Shown piece by piece: positions 56,101 through 64,000 of a stretch of DNA of 64,000 nt. Under the pieces are notes generated by a model. It did no database searches. It had not been told where the DNA came from and saw nothing but the letters and a program-made list of their open reading frames with translations. Origin of the DNA: Pseudomonadota bacterium (lineage in GTDB: Bacteria; Pseudomonadota; Gammaproteobacteria; Burkholderiales; Rhodocyclaceae); the NCBI GenBank assembly GCA_018262095.1, contig JAGTRW010000015.1, positions 1 through 64,000 of the forward strand, read 5' to 3'. Position 1 is the first letter of the stretch. Each line of letters begins with the position of its first letter. The translations under genes and the position numbers were made by a program.

Positions 56101-56630
56101 CGGCGCTCCTTGTACTTGGTGACGCCGGCCGCTTCTTCGAGGAACACGCGCAACTCGTCGGGGCGCGCCTCGATGATTCGCGAAATCGTCCCCTGGCCGA
56201 TGATCGCGTAGGCGCGCGGCCCAAGACCGGTGCCCAGAAACAGGTCGGTAATGTCCTTGCGCCGCACGTGCAGATTGTTGATGTAGTACTCGGACTGCCC
56301 GCTACGCGTCAGCAGCCGCTTGACCGACAGCTCGGCGTATTGCGACCACTGGCCGGCGATGCGGCCGAGCGAGTTGTCGAAAACCAGTTCGACCGCGGCG
56401 CGCGAAACCGGCTTGCGCCCGCCCGATCCGTTGAAGATCACATCCTGCATCGACTCGCCGCGCAACTCGGAGGCCTTCGACTCGCCGAGCACCCAACGCA
56501 CCGCATCCATGACGTTGGACTTGCCGCAGCCGTTCGGACCGACCACGCCAACGAGTTGCCCGGGCAGGGAAATCGTGGTCGGATCGACGAAGGACTTGAA
56601 ACCGGCAAGTTTGAGTTTGGTCAGGCGCAT
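53130..56630 (-). CDS. smc: Chromosome segregation protein SMC
   Basis: 1166 residues. Walker A is GPNGCGKSN at about 32-40, the hinge occupies about 510-635, and two long coiled coils flank it. The ABC signature [14 protein letters not shown] and Walker [14 protein letters not shown] are near the C-terminus. It compacts and segregates the chromosome with ScpA and ScpB, which are not in the window. No good ribosome site precedes ATG 56630; a perfect hairpin begins 9 nt upstream. Confidence 0.97.
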   Translation of the reverse strand: MRLTKLKLAGFKSFVDPTTISLPGQLVGVVGPNGCGKSNVMDAVRWVLGESKASELRGESMQDVIFNGSGGRKPVSRAAVELVFDNSLGRIAGQWSQYAELSVKRLLTRSGQSEYYINNLHVRRKDITDLFLGTGLGPRAYAIIGQGTISRIIEARPDELRVFLEEAAGVTKYKERRRETENRISDTRDNLMRVEDIRLELGVQMERLEGQAAVARQYRDYSAELVRKQQLLCLWKRNEALAERERLGREVDRAHNELEAQNAALRETEARLETAREAHFAASDGVHGAQSELFTANAEVARLEAEIRHRRESQHEYESRLAQLSDDELHWQDQIEKLKADEARWVDLAAHADERVEAGEMRLAAQHERLPLAEEAQARAQDEVNRQRAVLAQAEQRLQVEQTNRGHAQRSLQIIAGRRDRLAQEREALPAPDHEQFEFKQEELAQLRERIIDAQEQLSSKQQLLPQFEQQRREVLAKVQQAQKERAEAQARRTALEQLQKRVQGDGKLAEWLRRNRLDHVAPLWKALRVEAGWEDAVEAVLRERISALVTDDADPAWSRDRPGSKLTLLLPVDGVGATLAADSLLARIRCDDPALRSILADWLGGVFAAPDLAAALARRASLAGSDCCVTPGGDVVSRQSVTLFAPDAAEHGLLERQREIDELAGAIVQREERVAQEQERLAQIEARLTDAQSDLQDTRQALDELQQRAHAIQVETLKLAQALERFRERQAQIDESLAEMAAEEEGENERLFVADEAIEAQREQIRQLQLLMDAAKASFEQAERALRDEREQVNGVERELREAQFAQRECRSKIEEVARGRDLARQQLARIVDELARCSETVQAMHAEDLEPKLQVALEQRMAREQALAAVRDALEAATASLRALEEQRMALEHSLDPRREAIGEIKLKAQAASLSYEQLAAQLIEAKADEQSLLADLAGVRPGPLQANINALSRSIEALGAVNLAALDELESARERKGYLDAQSEDLTQAMETLENAIRRIDRETRALLQSTFDSVNSSFGELFPILFGGGEAKLIMTGDEILDAGVQVMAQPPGKKNSTIQLLSGGEKALTAIALVFSMFQLNPAPFCLLDEVDAPLDDTNTERFCAMVQRMSANTQFLFISHNKIAMEMAQQLVGVTMQESGVSRIVEVDMDEALRMREQLV

Positions 56631-56638
56631 TCAATGAA

Positions 56639-56658
56639 ACGCAGCCTGGCGGCTGCGT
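56639..56658 (-). repeat. Hairpin immediately upstream of smc
   Basis: A perfect 8-bp inverted repeat (ACGCAGCC / GGCTGCGT) with a 4-nt loop ends 9 nt before the smc start on the minus strand. It would lie in the 5' leader and may limit ribosome access, or be an old terminator. Confidence 0.5.
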
Positions 56659-56721
56659 GAAAAGGAAGTCTCGAAGGGTATGCAAGCAGCGCATGACGCC
56701 GCACTGGCTTCATTCGCCGCT

Positions 56722-56727
56722 TATAAT
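56722..56727 (+). promoter_or_regulatory. Candidate -10 box for queF
   Basis: A perfect TATAAT lies 40 nt before the queF ATG. The -35 region is weak. The leader is too short for a preQ1 riboswitch and I see none. Confidence 0.45.
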
Positions 56728-56767
56728 AGCATTTTGTCAGCTTCTTTCGACCGAACCCGGACCTTTG

Positions 56768-57187
56768 ATGACCACCCAGCCCTGCACAACCCTCGAAACC
56801 TTCGCCAATCCAGCGCCGCAACGCGACTTCCAGATCCACATGGAGATCCCGGAATTCACCTGCCTGTGCCCGAAAACCGGCCAGCCTGATTTTGCGACGC
56901 TGATTCTCGACTACATTCCCGAAAAAACCTGCGTCGAACTCAAGAGCCTCAAGCTCTACATCTGGTCGTTCCGCGACCAGGGCTGTTTCCATGAAGCGGT
57001 GACCAATCAGATCCTCGACGACCTGGTGCGCGCCACCAAGCCGCGCTTCATGCGCCTGACGGCGAAGTTCTTCGTGCGCGGCGGAATTTTCACCAACGTC
57101 GTTGCCGAACATCGCAAGAAGGGCTGGAAGCCGGCGACGCCGATCGAACTTGCCGAATTTACCCCCCAATCCAATAGCCGAGGCTAA
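56768..57187 (+). CDS. queF: NADPH-dependent 7-cyano-7-deazaguanine reductase
   Basis: 139 residues from ATG 56768, type I (short) QueF. It reduces preQ0 to preQ1 in queuosine synthesis. The catalytic Cys34 lies in [13 protein letters not shown], the QueF motif [16 protein letters not shown] follows, and the C-terminal [11 protein letters not shown] and HRKKGW blocks are intact. The upstream open frame to 56657 is not conserved. Followed 4 nt later by the SEC-C protein gene. Confidence 0.97.
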   Translation: MTTQPCTTLETFANPAPQRDFQIHMEIPEFTCLCPKTGQPDFATLILDYIPEKTCVELKSLKLYIWSFRDQGCFHEAVTNQILDDLVRATKPRFMRLTAKFFVRGGIFTNVVAEHRKKGWKPATPIELAEFTPQSNSRG

Positions 57188-57191
57188 AGCC

Positions 57192-57935
57192 ATGACCACC
57201 GAGAATTCCCTGCAAGCCCAGCTCGCCGACGACCAGCTCGACCGTCTGGAAACGCTGCTCGACGACCCCGCGCTCGCCGACGCCATGCGCCTCGACGAAA
57301 TCCAGGGCTATCTGTGCGCTGCCCTGTCCGGCCCGCAAGCGATAGCCGAAGACGACTGGCTGGCCGACGTGCTGGGCAGCGAAGATGCGCTCGCCAGCGA
57401 AGCCGGTCGCGAAGCCGCGCAATTGCTGCGCGCCTTTGCCAGCGCGCTCGAGGCCGAACTGGCCGCCGGTGAGCCGCCGGTGTTGCTGCTCTACGCCAAG
57501 GAAGACGACGAGAACGGTCCGAGCGACTACCTGCCCTGGTGCCAGGCCTATCTGGCCGGCGTCGATGCGGCCGAGGACGACTGGTTTGAATTTCTCGGCG
57601 AAAAGGAAGACGAGGAAAGCGACGACGACGAGGAGCAGAGCGAAGAGATCAGCTACCTCGACGAGCGCCTCTTTCCGCTGATGGTGCTCACCGGCGAAGC
57701 CGAGGGCGCGGCCCGCGAGCACGGCGAGGACTGGCCCGAAGGCGAGGAGCGCGAGCAGATCGCCAGCGACTGCGAAGACGACCTGCCGCAGGCGGTCACC
57801 GATATTTACCGCTTCTGGCTCGCCAAGCGCGGCACGCAAACGATCCGTCGCGACGAACCCAAAGTCGGCCGCAACGATCCCTGCCCCTGCGGCAGCGGCA
57901 AGAAGTTCAAGCAGTGCTGCGGGGCAGAACTTTAA
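57192..57935 (+). CDS. YecA/UPF0149-like protein with C-terminal SEC-C motif
   Basis: 247 residues. The first 190 resemble the UPF0149 (YgfB/YecA) fold: [20 protein letters not shown] and [12 protein letters not shown] are family blocks. An acidic stretch ([16 protein letters not shown] near 137-152) interrupts it. The C-terminus is a zinc-binding SEC-C motif, [19 protein letters not shown], like that at the end of SecA. YecA-type proteins have been linked to SecA and ribosomes, but function here is not established. Confidence 0.85.
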   Translation: MTTENSLQAQLADDQLDRLETLLDDPALADAMRLDEIQGYLCAALSGPQAIAEDDWLADVLGSEDALASEAGREAAQLLRAFASALEAELAAGEPPVLLLYAKEDDENGPSDYLPWCQAYLAGVDAAEDDWFEFLGEKEDEESDDDEEQSEEISYLDERLFPLMVLTGEAEGAAREHGEDWPEGEEREQIASDCEDDLPQAVTDIYRFWLAKRGTQTIRRDEPKVGRNDPCPCGSGKKFKQCCGAEL

Positions 57936-57990
57936 AAACGCCGCCTTCGACAAGCGCGCAACGTTGCCGGCGTAATCTTGAGCACGGCGA

Positions 57991-58764
57991 ATGCTGATCT
58001 TCGCCTTCAAGCTGTTCGCCACGCCGTTGCTGATCGGCGCCGTGACGCTGGCCGGGCGCCGCTGGGGAGCGATTACCAGCGGCTTGCTGATCGGCCTGCC
58101 GCTCACCTCGGGCCCGATTTCCTTGATTCTCGCTTGCGAGTACGGACTCGATTTCGCCAGTCGGTCGGCGGTCGGCAATCTGGCCGGGCAAATATCCAAT
58201 TGCCTGTTCTGCCTGACCTACATCGGCCTGGCGCGATCGTGCAGCTGGCGGGTCAGCGCGCTCGCCGCGATCGCCGTATTCTTTGCCGCCACCTGGCTGT
58301 GGAACAGCATCTCCTGGCAGCTGTGGCCGGCCTTCGTCACGCTGCTGATGGTCATCGCGCTGTCGGCGCGACTGGTCCCGCGTCATACCCTGCCCGCGCA
58401 AGCCTGGTCACCGCCCCAATGGGACCTGCCGGCGCGGATCGCGACCGCGACCGGCCTGGTCGTTCTGCTGACCTCGGTGGCCGACGACCTGGGGCCGCAA
58501 CTCAGTGGCCTGATTTCGCCTTTCCCGGCGTTCAGCGTGATTTTCGCGGCTTTCACCCATTCGCAGCAAGGCGCGAAAAGCGCGTCAAACCTGTTGCGCG
58601 GCGTCATCGTCGGCTCGGCATCGTACGCCATCTTCTTTTTGGTCGTCGGTCTGTTGCTCAACGCTTCAGGAATCGCGCTGACCTACGTCCTGGCGTGCGG
58701 CGCAGCCGTTTCATTCAGCGGCTTTTTTTACCTCTGCACCCGCAAGCTCAACCGCCGGCGCTGA
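57991..58764 (+). CDS. Integral membrane protein of unknown function
   Basis: 257 residues, about eight membrane helices arranged as two similar-looking halves (LLIGAVTLAGRRWGAITSGLLIGLPLTSGP in the first; LISPFPAFSVIFAAFTHSQQ in the second). The Gly/Pro-rich loops recall two-repeat transporters of the EamA type, but I cannot name a family. Its last 17 nt overlap the convergent glutaredoxin-like gene. Confidence 0.75.
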   Translation: MLIFAFKLFATPLLIGAVTLAGRRWGAITSGLLIGLPLTSGPISLILACEYGLDFASRSAVGNLAGQISNCLFCLTYIGLARSCSWRVSALAAIAVFFAATWLWNSISWQLWPAFVTLLMVIALSARLVPRHTLPAQAWSPPQWDLPARIATATGLVVLLTSVADDLGPQLSGLISPFPAFSVIFAAFTHSQQGAKSASNLLRGVIVGSASYAIFFLVVGLLLNASGIALTYVLACGAAVSFSGFFYLCTRKLNRRR

Positions 58765-58999
58765 CGCGCCTCAAACAGGCTCTGACCTTGGCGACGTCGA
58801 GGAAGTAATGACAGAGCTCTGCCCCCTGGTACAGCAAGACAGGAACCCGTTCGTTGTAGAGCGCCTCGAGTTCGGGGTCCGCATCGACGTCGACGATATC
58901 GACAGCAACGCCGAACTGGGCGGCCAACGGCAGCAGCGCCAACTCCATCTCGTGACAGAGGTGGCAATAGCTGCGCGAGACCAGCGTCAGAGAGCTCAA
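58748..58999 (-). CDS. Glutaredoxin-like (DUF836) protein
   Basis: 83 residues. The thioredoxin-fold motif LVSRSYCHLCHEMELAL has the redox pair Cys12-His-Leu-Cys15, with the cis-Pro in ERVPVLLYQGAEL. It is a small cytoplasmic thiol protein of the DUF836 group. The start is TTG 58999, with AAGG about 9 nt upstream; no ATG is available in frame before the CxxC. It follows degQ by 1 nt as the last gene of the rpoE-side operon. Confidence 0.85.
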   Translation of the reverse strand: MSSLTLVSRSYCHLCHEMELALLPLAAQFGVAVDIVDVDADPELEALYNERVPVLLYQGAELCHYFLDVAKVRACLRRVSAGG

Positions 59000-59000
59000 A

Positions 59001-60437
59001 TCAATCAGCCTTTTTGTCGGGCAGCCCCTTGATCGTGACGAAGGTTTGCAATTCTCCTCGTTTGATCAGCAGCGTGATATTGGCGCCCTTGTCGAACTGC
59101 CCGAGCAGCTTGTTGAACTGGTCGACGCTCTTGATTTCGATGTTTTCACCGCGCGCAATGAGCGCCAGGATGATGTCGCCGGAACGCAGATCGGCGCGCG
59201 CGCTATTGCCACGCACTTCGTCGATCAGCAAACCGCCGTTGATCTTGAGTTCCCGTTGCTGCTCGCGGCTCAACTCGGAGACGACCAGACCGAGTCGATT
59301 GACCGCCGGCTCGACCGACTTGGGACTTTTGCTGACCGCCGGCTTTTCGTCTGGCGTCTCGCCGACGACGACGCTCAACTCGCGCGTCGCCCCCTTGCGC
59401 CAAACCTGCATCGCGATTTTCGACCCCGGTTTGCTGGCGCCGACGATGCGCGGCAAGTCGCTCGAACTTACGACCGGCTTGCCGTCGAACTTGAGAATGA
59501 CGTCACCGGCTTCGACACCTGCCTTATCAGCGGGTCCGCCGCGTTCGACGGCATTGACGATGGCGCCTTGGGCCTTGGCGAGGCCGAAGGATTCCGCCAG
59601 TTCCTTGGTGACCTCCTGGATGACGACGCCGATTCGACCGCGACTGACCTTGCCGCTGGTCTTGAGCTGGTTCTGGATGTCCATCGCGACGTCGATCGGG
59701 ATGGCGAACGAAATCCCCATGAATCCGCCCGAGCGGCTGTAGATCTGCGAGTTGATGCCGACCACCTCGCCCTTCATGTTGAACAGCGGGCCACCCGAGT
59801 TGCCAGGATTGATTGCCACGTCGGTCTGAATGAAGGGGACAAAGTTTTCTTGCGGCAAGGCACGCCCCTTGGCACTGACGATTCCCGCCGTCACGCTGTT
59901 GTCAAAGCCGAACGGGGAACCAATGGCGACCACCCATTCGCCGACCTTGAGCGTCGCCGGGTCACCCAGGTGCACGGCGGGCAAGTTCGCAGCGTCGATC
60001 TTGATCAGCGCAACGTCGGTGCGCTTGTCAAAACCAACGACCTTGGCCTTGAATTCGCGCTTGTCGGTCAGGCGCACCAAAACCTCGTCGGCCGACTCGA
60101 CGACGTGGGCGTTGGTCAGGATGAATCCGTCAGCACTGATGATGAAGCCGGAGCCCAGCGAACGACTCTGGAACTCGCGCGGCACGGCCGGCGCCCCCGG
60201 AACGCCGGGCTGACGCGGAATGAAACGACGAAAGAAATCGTACATCGGATCGTTTTCGTCGAACGGGAACGGCTGCAGACCCTGGCCGTTGCTGCGAATC
60301 ACCTGGGTCGTACTGATGTTGACCACCGCCGGCCCCTGTTTTTCGACGAGCTCGGTGAAGTCAGGCAAGCCCTTGCTTTGCGCTTGGGCAGTCAGCGAAA
60401 GAAACGCGAAGAAAAATGCCGTAAGGATCTGCTTCAT
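59001..60437 (-). CDS. Periplasmic serine protease, DegQ/MucD type
   Basis: 478 residues from ATG 60437. The signal peptide (about 1-19, ending AQA) is followed by the trypsin-like domain with His111 (NAHVV), Asp141 (RTDVALI) and Ser214 (NPGNSGGP), then two PDZ domains (about 270-360 and 385-475). It degrades or refolds damaged periplasmic proteins. It sits downstream of rpoE-rseC on the same strand, as MucD does in the sigma-E/AlgU locus. Confidence 0.94.
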   Translation of the reverse strand: MKQILTAFFFAFLSLTAQAQSKGLPDFTELVEKQGPAVVNISTTQVIRSNGQGLQPFPFDENDPMYDFFRRFIPRQPGVPGAPAVPREFQSRSLGSGFIISADGFILTNAHVVESADEVLVRLTDKREFKAKVVGFDKRTDVALIKIDAANLPAVHLGDPATLKVGEWVVAIGSPFGFDNSVTAGIVSAKGRALPQENFVPFIQTDVAINPGNSGGPLFNMKGEVVGINSQIYSRSGGFMGISFAIPIDVAMDIQNQLKTSGKVSRGRIGVVIQEVTKELAESFGLAKAQGAIVNAVERGGPADKAGVEAGDVILKFDGKPVVSSSDLPRIVGASKPGSKIAMQVWRKGATRELSVVVGETPDEKPAVSKSPKSVEPAVNRLGLVVSELSREQQRELKINGGLLIDEVRGNSARADLRSGDIILALIARGENIEIKSVDQFNKLLGQFDKGANITLLIKRGELQTFVTIKGLPDKKAD

Positions 60438-60508
60438 GGCGATCAATGCCTCCCCGTGAGTACGCAAACGATTTATCAGGCGGTGAGATCGGGATGACCG
60501 AACAAAAT

Positions 60509-60925
60509 TCAATAGCGGATATACGGTTGCGAATGCCGATCCGGCGAGCCACGACTTTGCGCATAGCGCAGGATCAGCCAGGCGCCAAGCAAACCACTGA
60601 GCGCACCAACGATGGCCCCGGTCTCTCCGGCCAGTGCCGATCCGCTCAGCGCGCCGACCAACAGCGCCAGCAGCGGAACGACGTAAGCGAGCGTCGCGCT
60701 ACGCCGCACAGCCCCTTCGGCGATCACCACCGTGACCCGGTCGCCAACTGCCGAATTTCCAGGATTGAGAACCCGAAAGCTGCGCGGCGAACTGCACAGC
60801 ATCTTGCCGAGGTTGAGCCCGCCGCAACCGCCCTCCTCGTGACAGCGACCGCAGCCTGTCTCGTCCATCGTGACGTCAGCCGTATTGCCATTGACGGCGG
60901 TAATCGTTCCTCGTGCATCGGTCAT
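60509..60925 (-). CDS. rseC: RseC/MucC-family sigma-E regulatory protein
   Basis: 138 residues from ATG 60925 (MTDARGTITAVNGNTADVTM). The Cys cluster CGRCHEEGGCGG (about 21-33) is characteristic, and two membrane helices lie around 74-118. RseC family proteins modulate the envelope stress response and electron transfer (SoxR reduction). It follows rpoE by 58 nt; rseA and rseB, usually between, are missing. Confidence 0.9.
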   Translation of the reverse strand: MTDARGTITAVNGNTADVTMDETGCGRCHEEGGCGGLNLGKMLCSSPRSFRVLNPGNSAVGDRVTVVIAEGAVRRSATLAYVVPLLALLVGALSGSALAGETGAIVGALSGLLGAWLILRYAQSRGSPDRHSQPYIRY

Positions 60926-60983
60926 CGCTGACACCTGGAGTCTGTTGGCTCGAAAGCCCGGCGTGGATAGACGCTGACGGCGT

Positions 60984-61583
60984 CTACCAGCGGTGGTCGG
61001 GAGCCGTATCAAGCAATGGCTTGAGCTTTTCGGCAACCGCCTCACGCGCCCGGAAGATGCGCGAACGAACGGTGCCGATCGGACAGTTCATTTCTTCGGC
61101 AATCTCTTCGTAGCTCAGGCCTTCGATCTCGCGCAACACGATCGCGTTACGCAGTTCTTCAGGCAGCGCTTCCATCGCGGCATTGACCGTCTGACCAATC
61201 TGTTTGGACTGCAACAGCCGCTCAGGGGTATTGATATCGCGCAACTGATCGGCGTCCTCGAAGGATTCAGCCTCGTCGGCATCATAGTCGGTCGAGGTGG
61301 GCGCGCGACGACTCTTGGCCACCAGATAGTTCTTAGCGGTATTGATGCCGATCCGGTAGAGCCAGGTATAAAACGCGCTCTCGCCGCGAAACGAAGGCAG
61401 TGCGCGATAGGCTTTGATAAACGCCTCCTGCGCCACATCCTCGACCTCGGCGTGGTCGCGAACGAAGCGCGACAGCAGTCGCCCAAGCTTGCGCTGGTAT
61501 TTTTCAACCAGTTGCTCGAAAGCCTTCTTGTCGCCGGCCTGTGCGCGCTCGACCAACTCCTGGTCAATTTCGCGTTCGTTCAT
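60984..61583 (-). CDS. rpoE: RNA polymerase sigma-E factor (RpoE/AlgU)
   Basis: 199 residues from ATG 61583 (MNEREIDQELVERAQAG). Region 2 has FVRDHAEVEDVAQEAFIKAYRALPSFRGESAFYTWLYRI, and region 4 has LREIEGLSYEEIAEEMNCPIGTVRSRIFRARE. It directs the extracytoplasmic stress regulon. The sequence is close to the RpoE/AlgU group. No anti-sigma gene follows, which is unusual for this group. Confidence 0.95.
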   Translation of the reverse strand: MNEREIDQELVERAQAGDKKAFEQLVEKYQRKLGRLLSRFVRDHAEVEDVAQEAFIKAYRALPSFRGESAFYTWLYRIGINTAKNYLVAKSRRAPTSTDYDADEAESFEDADQLRDINTPERLLQSKQIGQTVNAAMEALPEELRNAIVLREIEGLSYEEIAEEMNCPIGTVRSRIFRAREAVAEKLKPLLDTAPDHRW

Positions 61584-61766
61584 GCTCTGTGAATTCCCTG
61601 TCGGACACGGTATTGTGATTTTCGTCAGAGTATAGCGCAACCGCTGAGACGGCGCGTCCATCGCGTAACAACTTTAACGCCTTTTCGCACGGCTTTGGAT
61701 CACTGCGGCGCCATGACCTTGAAGTGCACGTGGTATAGTTTCTTTTTTTGTCGCAGGGCTGGTACC
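61584..61766. promoter_or_regulatory. Divergent rpoE / nadB intergenic region
   Basis: This 183-nt gap must hold both promoters. Reading minus, TATACT (61629-61634) is a candidate -10 for rpoE. Reading plus, TATAGT (61734-61739) is a candidate -10 for nadB, with only a poor -35. I find no clear GAACTT...TCTGA sigma-E promoter, so autoregulation is not evident. Confidence 0.3.
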
Positions 61767-63350
61767 GTGGCACTTCGCTTCGATGTTCTCATTATTGGCA
61801 GTGGCCTGGCAGGCCAATCGGCGGCGCTCCGCCTGGCAAATACGCACCGTGTCGCGTTGATCAGCAAGCGGGCGCTTGAAGACAGCGCCTCCGGCTGGGC
61901 GCAGGGCGGTATCGCCGCGGTGCTCGACAGTCAGGATTCGATCGAAGCGCACATCCGTGACACGATCGTCGCGGGTGCTTTTCTCAACGATCCCAAGGCC
62001 ACCCGTTTCGTGATCGAAAACGGCCGTCATGCGATCGACTGGTTGATCGAACAGGGCGTTCCCTTTACCCGCGACCAGGCCGGCTATCATTTGACTCGCG
62101 AAGGCGGCCACAGCGCGCGCCGCGTCATCCACGTCGCCGACGCGACCGGTCTGGCGGTGCAGGAAGTCCTGACGCGCAAGGTGCGCCAGCATCCGAACAT
62201 CACCGTTCTCGAACGCCACATCGCCATCGACCTGATTACCGGAGAAAAACTCGGCCTGGCTGACAATCGTTGCTATGGCACCTATGCGCTCGATCGCGAC
62301 AGCGGCGAAGTGATCACCATCAGCGCGCCACACACGCTGATTGCCACCGGCGGCGCGGGCAAGGTCTACCTCTACACGACCAATCCGGACACCTCGACCG
62401 GCGACGGGATCGCGATGGCCTGGCGAGCCGGGTGCGCCGTGGCGAATATGGAGTTCATCCAGTTTCACCCGACCTGCCTGTACCACCCTGATGCCAAATC
62501 CTTCCTGATTTCCGAAGCAGTGCGCGGCGAAGGCGGCCTGCTGCTGCTGCCCGACGGGACGCGCTTCATGCCCGAGCACGACGAGCGCGCCGAACTCGCG
62601 CCGCGCGACGTGGTGGCCAGAGCGATCGACTTTGAGATGAAAAAGCGCGGCCTCGACTGCGTCTATCTCGATATCTCGCACAAGCCAGCGGACTTTCTCG
62701 CCGAGCATTTCCCCAATATCATGGCGCGTTGCCTCGAACTGGGCATCGACATCACCCGCGAGCCGATCCCGGTCGTTCCCGCTGCGCATTACACCTGCGG
62801 CGGCATCGTCACTGATCTGCGTGCGCGCACCAGCATCGCCGGGCTTTACGCGGCGGGCGAAGCCACCTGCTCGGGCCTGCACGGCGCCAACCGCCTGGCC
62901 AGCAACTCCTTGCTTGAATGCCTGGTGTTTTCCGAAGCGGCGGCCAACGACATCCGCGCGCAGAGCGCAATCGAACAGCCTGAGCTCCCCGAGTGGGACG
63001 CCAGCCGCGTCTCCGACCCCGACGAAGAGATCGTCATTTCGCATAATTGGGATGAACTGCGCCGCTTCATGTGGGGCTACGTCGGCATCGTGCGAACGAC
63101 CAAGCGCCTGCAACGCGCCCAGCACCGCATCCGCCTGCTGAGCCGCGAAATCGACGAATTCTATTCAAATTTCCGCGTCAGCCACGACCTGATCGAGCTG
63201 CGCAATCTGGTCACCACGGCCGACCTGATCGTTCGCTGCGCGTTGAAGCGCCACGAAAGCCGCGGCTTGCACTTCAGCCGCGACTACCCGGAGATGCTGC
63301 CGAAAGCGCGCTATACGCGGCTCAAAAAGCAGTCCCGCCGTCGCTCCTAG
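61767..63350 (+). CDS. nadB: L-aspartate oxidase
   Basis: 527 residues from GTG 61767, which has AGGG 8 nt upstream and lies directly before the FAD motif; an open frame from 61695 continues upstream but adds non-conserved residues. It oxidises L-aspartate to iminoaspartate, the first step of NAD synthesis. The dinucleotide motif GSGLAGQ is at 11-17, [11 protein letters not shown] follows, and [15 protein letters not shown] and [11 protein letters not shown] are family blocks. nadA is not in the window. Confidence 0.96.
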   Translation: MALRFDVLIIGSGLAGQSAALRLANTHRVALISKRALEDSASGWAQGGIAAVLDSQDSIEAHIRDTIVAGAFLNDPKATRFVIENGRHAIDWLIEQGVPFTRDQAGYHLTREGGHSARRVIHVADATGLAVQEVLTRKVRQHPNITVLERHIAIDLITGEKLGLADNRCYGTYALDRDSGEVITISAPHTLIATGGAGKVYLYTTNPDTSTGDGIAMAWRAGCAVANMEFIQFHPTCLYHPDAKSFLISEAVRGEGGLLLLPDGTRFMPEHDERAELAPRDVVARAIDFEMKKRGLDCVYLDISHKPADFLAEHFPNIMARCLELGIDITREPIPVVPAAHYTCGGIVTDLRARTSIAGLYAAGEATCSGLHGANRLASNSLLECLVFSEAAANDIRAQSAIEQPELPEWDASRVSDPDEEIVISHNWDELRRFMWGYVGIVRTTKRLQRAQHRIRLLSREIDEFYSNFRVSHDLIELRNLVTTADLIVRCALKRHESRGLHFSRDYPEMLPKARYTRLKKQSRRRS

Positions 63351-63756
63351 GCTCGGCGTGCCAGCGCAGCCACAGGCGCAGTACGCGAAACTGCTCGGCC
63401 GACATCTGGTCAGGCAACAGGACCAGACTGCTCACCCGCGTCTCTTCGCCAAGACGTAGCCGTAATACGATCAGACGGGAAAATACTGCGCTGTCGGCAA
63501 GCACCGTCGCCGCAACGCAATCGCCGTCAGCCAGCAAACACGCCAAGCGATCGGCTGCAGCCAGCCGCAAACCGACGATTCTGGGTGCCCGCAGCGCGTA
63601 GCCAAGCGAGCCGCCGACCAGCAGTAGAAAAACACCACGCAGCATCCAAGGCCAGGGCAGAACGACGAGACAGCCCGCCGCAACGGCGTGCGCCAGGACC
63701 TGCAGAATGACAAGAAAAATCGAGCGGTGCAGTCCAATGGCAATCGGAAACTGCAC
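63322..63756 (-). CDS. YgfX (CptA)-like membrane protein
   Basis: 144 residues starting at GTG 63756. Two membrane helices (about 12-52) are followed by a soluble domain ending with [21 protein letters not shown], the YgfX hallmark. In E. coli YgfX has been described as a membrane toxin acting with SdhE (CptB), but no sdhE is beside it here. Convergent with nadB (29-nt overlap), between nadB and fabF. Confidence 0.8.
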   Translation of the reverse strand: MQFPIAIGLHRSIFLVILQVLAHAVAAGCLVVLPWPWMLRGVFLLLVGGSLGYALRAPRIVGLRLAAADRLACLLADGDCVAATVLADSAVFSRLIVLRLRLGEETRVSSLVLLPDQMSAEQFRVLRLWLRWHAEPRSDGGTAF

Positions 63757-63773
63757 GGCTCGATGCGGATCGA

Positions 63774-64000
63774 TCAGATCCGTTTGAGGACTACGGTCGC
63801 GTTCGTTCCGCCGAAGCCGAAGGAATTGGAAATCGCGACGTCGATCTTCATTTTCCGCGCTTCGTTGGCGCAGTAGTCAAGATCGCAGAATTCACTATCC
63901 TGATTGAAGATGTTGATGGTCGGTGGCGAAATCTGGTGATGGACGGCCAGCGCCGAGAAAATCGCCTCGATACCGCCGGCAGCACCGAGCAAATGCCCAG
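63774..64000 (-). CDS. fabF: 3-oxoacyl-ACP synthase II, 3' end (partial)
   Basis: Only the last 75 or so codons are present; the gene continues past the window edge. The visible part has [19 protein letters not shown] after the active-site histidine region, and [17 protein letters not shown], the typical KAS II ending. It elongates fatty acids, notably to C18. It is distinct from the FabB-type enzyme at 44364-45578 and is placed next to ygfX, as usual in this group. Confidence 0.92.
   Translation of the reverse strand, partial: GHLLGAAGGIEAIFSALAVHHQISPPTINIFNQDSEFCDLDYCANEARKMKIDVAISNSFGFGGTNATVVLKRI

Noticed and set aside
54498-56660. A 720-codon plus-strand open frame opposite smc
   Set aside because: No domains, and smc has all its motifs in the other strand.
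56631-56767. A preQ1 riboswitch before queF
   Set aside because: After the TATAAT box only about 35 nt of leader remain, and no preQ1 aptamer pattern is seen.
61584-61700. A sigma-E promoter before rpoE
   Set aside because: TCTGA occurs, but no GAACTT-like element lies at the right distance.

Overview
The window is GC-rich chromosomal DNA from a Gram-negative betaproteobacterium, most likely a Rhodocyclales relative (inference). The pointers are the frr-uppS-cdsA-dxr-rseP-bamA-skp-lpxD-fabZ-lpxA-lpxB-rnhB envelope operon, the smc-zipA-ligA-galU-hpt run, the fabF-ygfX-nadB/rpoE arrangement, and an orphan Bug-type tricarboxylate receptor. Almost everything is packed core gene content with 1-20 nt overlaps. 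I see no insertion sequence, phage gene, CRISPR array, tRNA or rRNA.

Region by region. 1-206 is the 3' end of a cysteine synthase. 257-4037 (minus) is a four-gene catabolic/uptake set: M20D amidohydrolase, VOC protein, LivK-like binding protein and ATC-hydrolase family protein. 4210-4796 (minus) is a decayed remnant of two purine-salvage genes, apt and MTA/SAH nucleosidase. 5025-8114 (minus) is guaB-guaA with a clear terminator after each. 8177-9909 holds a DUF4124 protein, rnfH, ratA and smpB. 9933-24871 (minus) runs from rpsB and tsf through pyrH, frr, the isoprenoid/phospholipid/BAM/lipid A genes, to rnhB and a SpoU methyltransferase. 25193-30187 (plus) holds map, glnD and an unusual pair: a lactate/malate dehydrogenase-like protein coupled to an ACT-domain protein.

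30326-43931 (plus) is a complete-looking aryl polyene (APE) pigment cluster in the order chain-length factor, acyltransferase, two ACPs, membrane protein, ligase fused to dehydratase, glycosyltransferase-acyltransferase, thioesterase, LolA-like, MMPL exporter, DUF3261 lipoprotein, ketosynthase, dehydratase, ketoreductase, ketosynthase. A small exported protein and a FabB-type ketosynthase follow on the same strand. This is the main specialised-metabolism locus here. The type II enzymes build an aryl-capped polyene on the ACPs, and the LolA, MMPL and lipoprotein components probably move the lipid-linked product to the outer membrane.

45587-56630 (minus) holds a Bug receptor, an unknown secreted protein, def, an MTAP-family phosphorylase (probably acting on methylthioinosine), hpt, galU, ligA, zipA and smc. 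56768-58764 (plus) has queF, a YecA-like SEC-C protein and a membrane protein. 58748-61583 (minus) is a stress operon of rpoE, rseC, a DegQ/MucD protease and a glutaredoxin-like protein, with no rseA or rseB. nadB (plus), ygfX and the 3' end of fabF (minus) close the window.

The observations most worth a second look are: the APE cluster with a fused ligase-dehydratase and a trailing FabB; the joint decay of the adenine-forming methylthioadenosine route beside a retained hypoxanthine-forming route; an rpoE operon without its usual anti-sigma genes; the dehydrogenase/ACT pair; and the thiazoline-hydrolase gene set.
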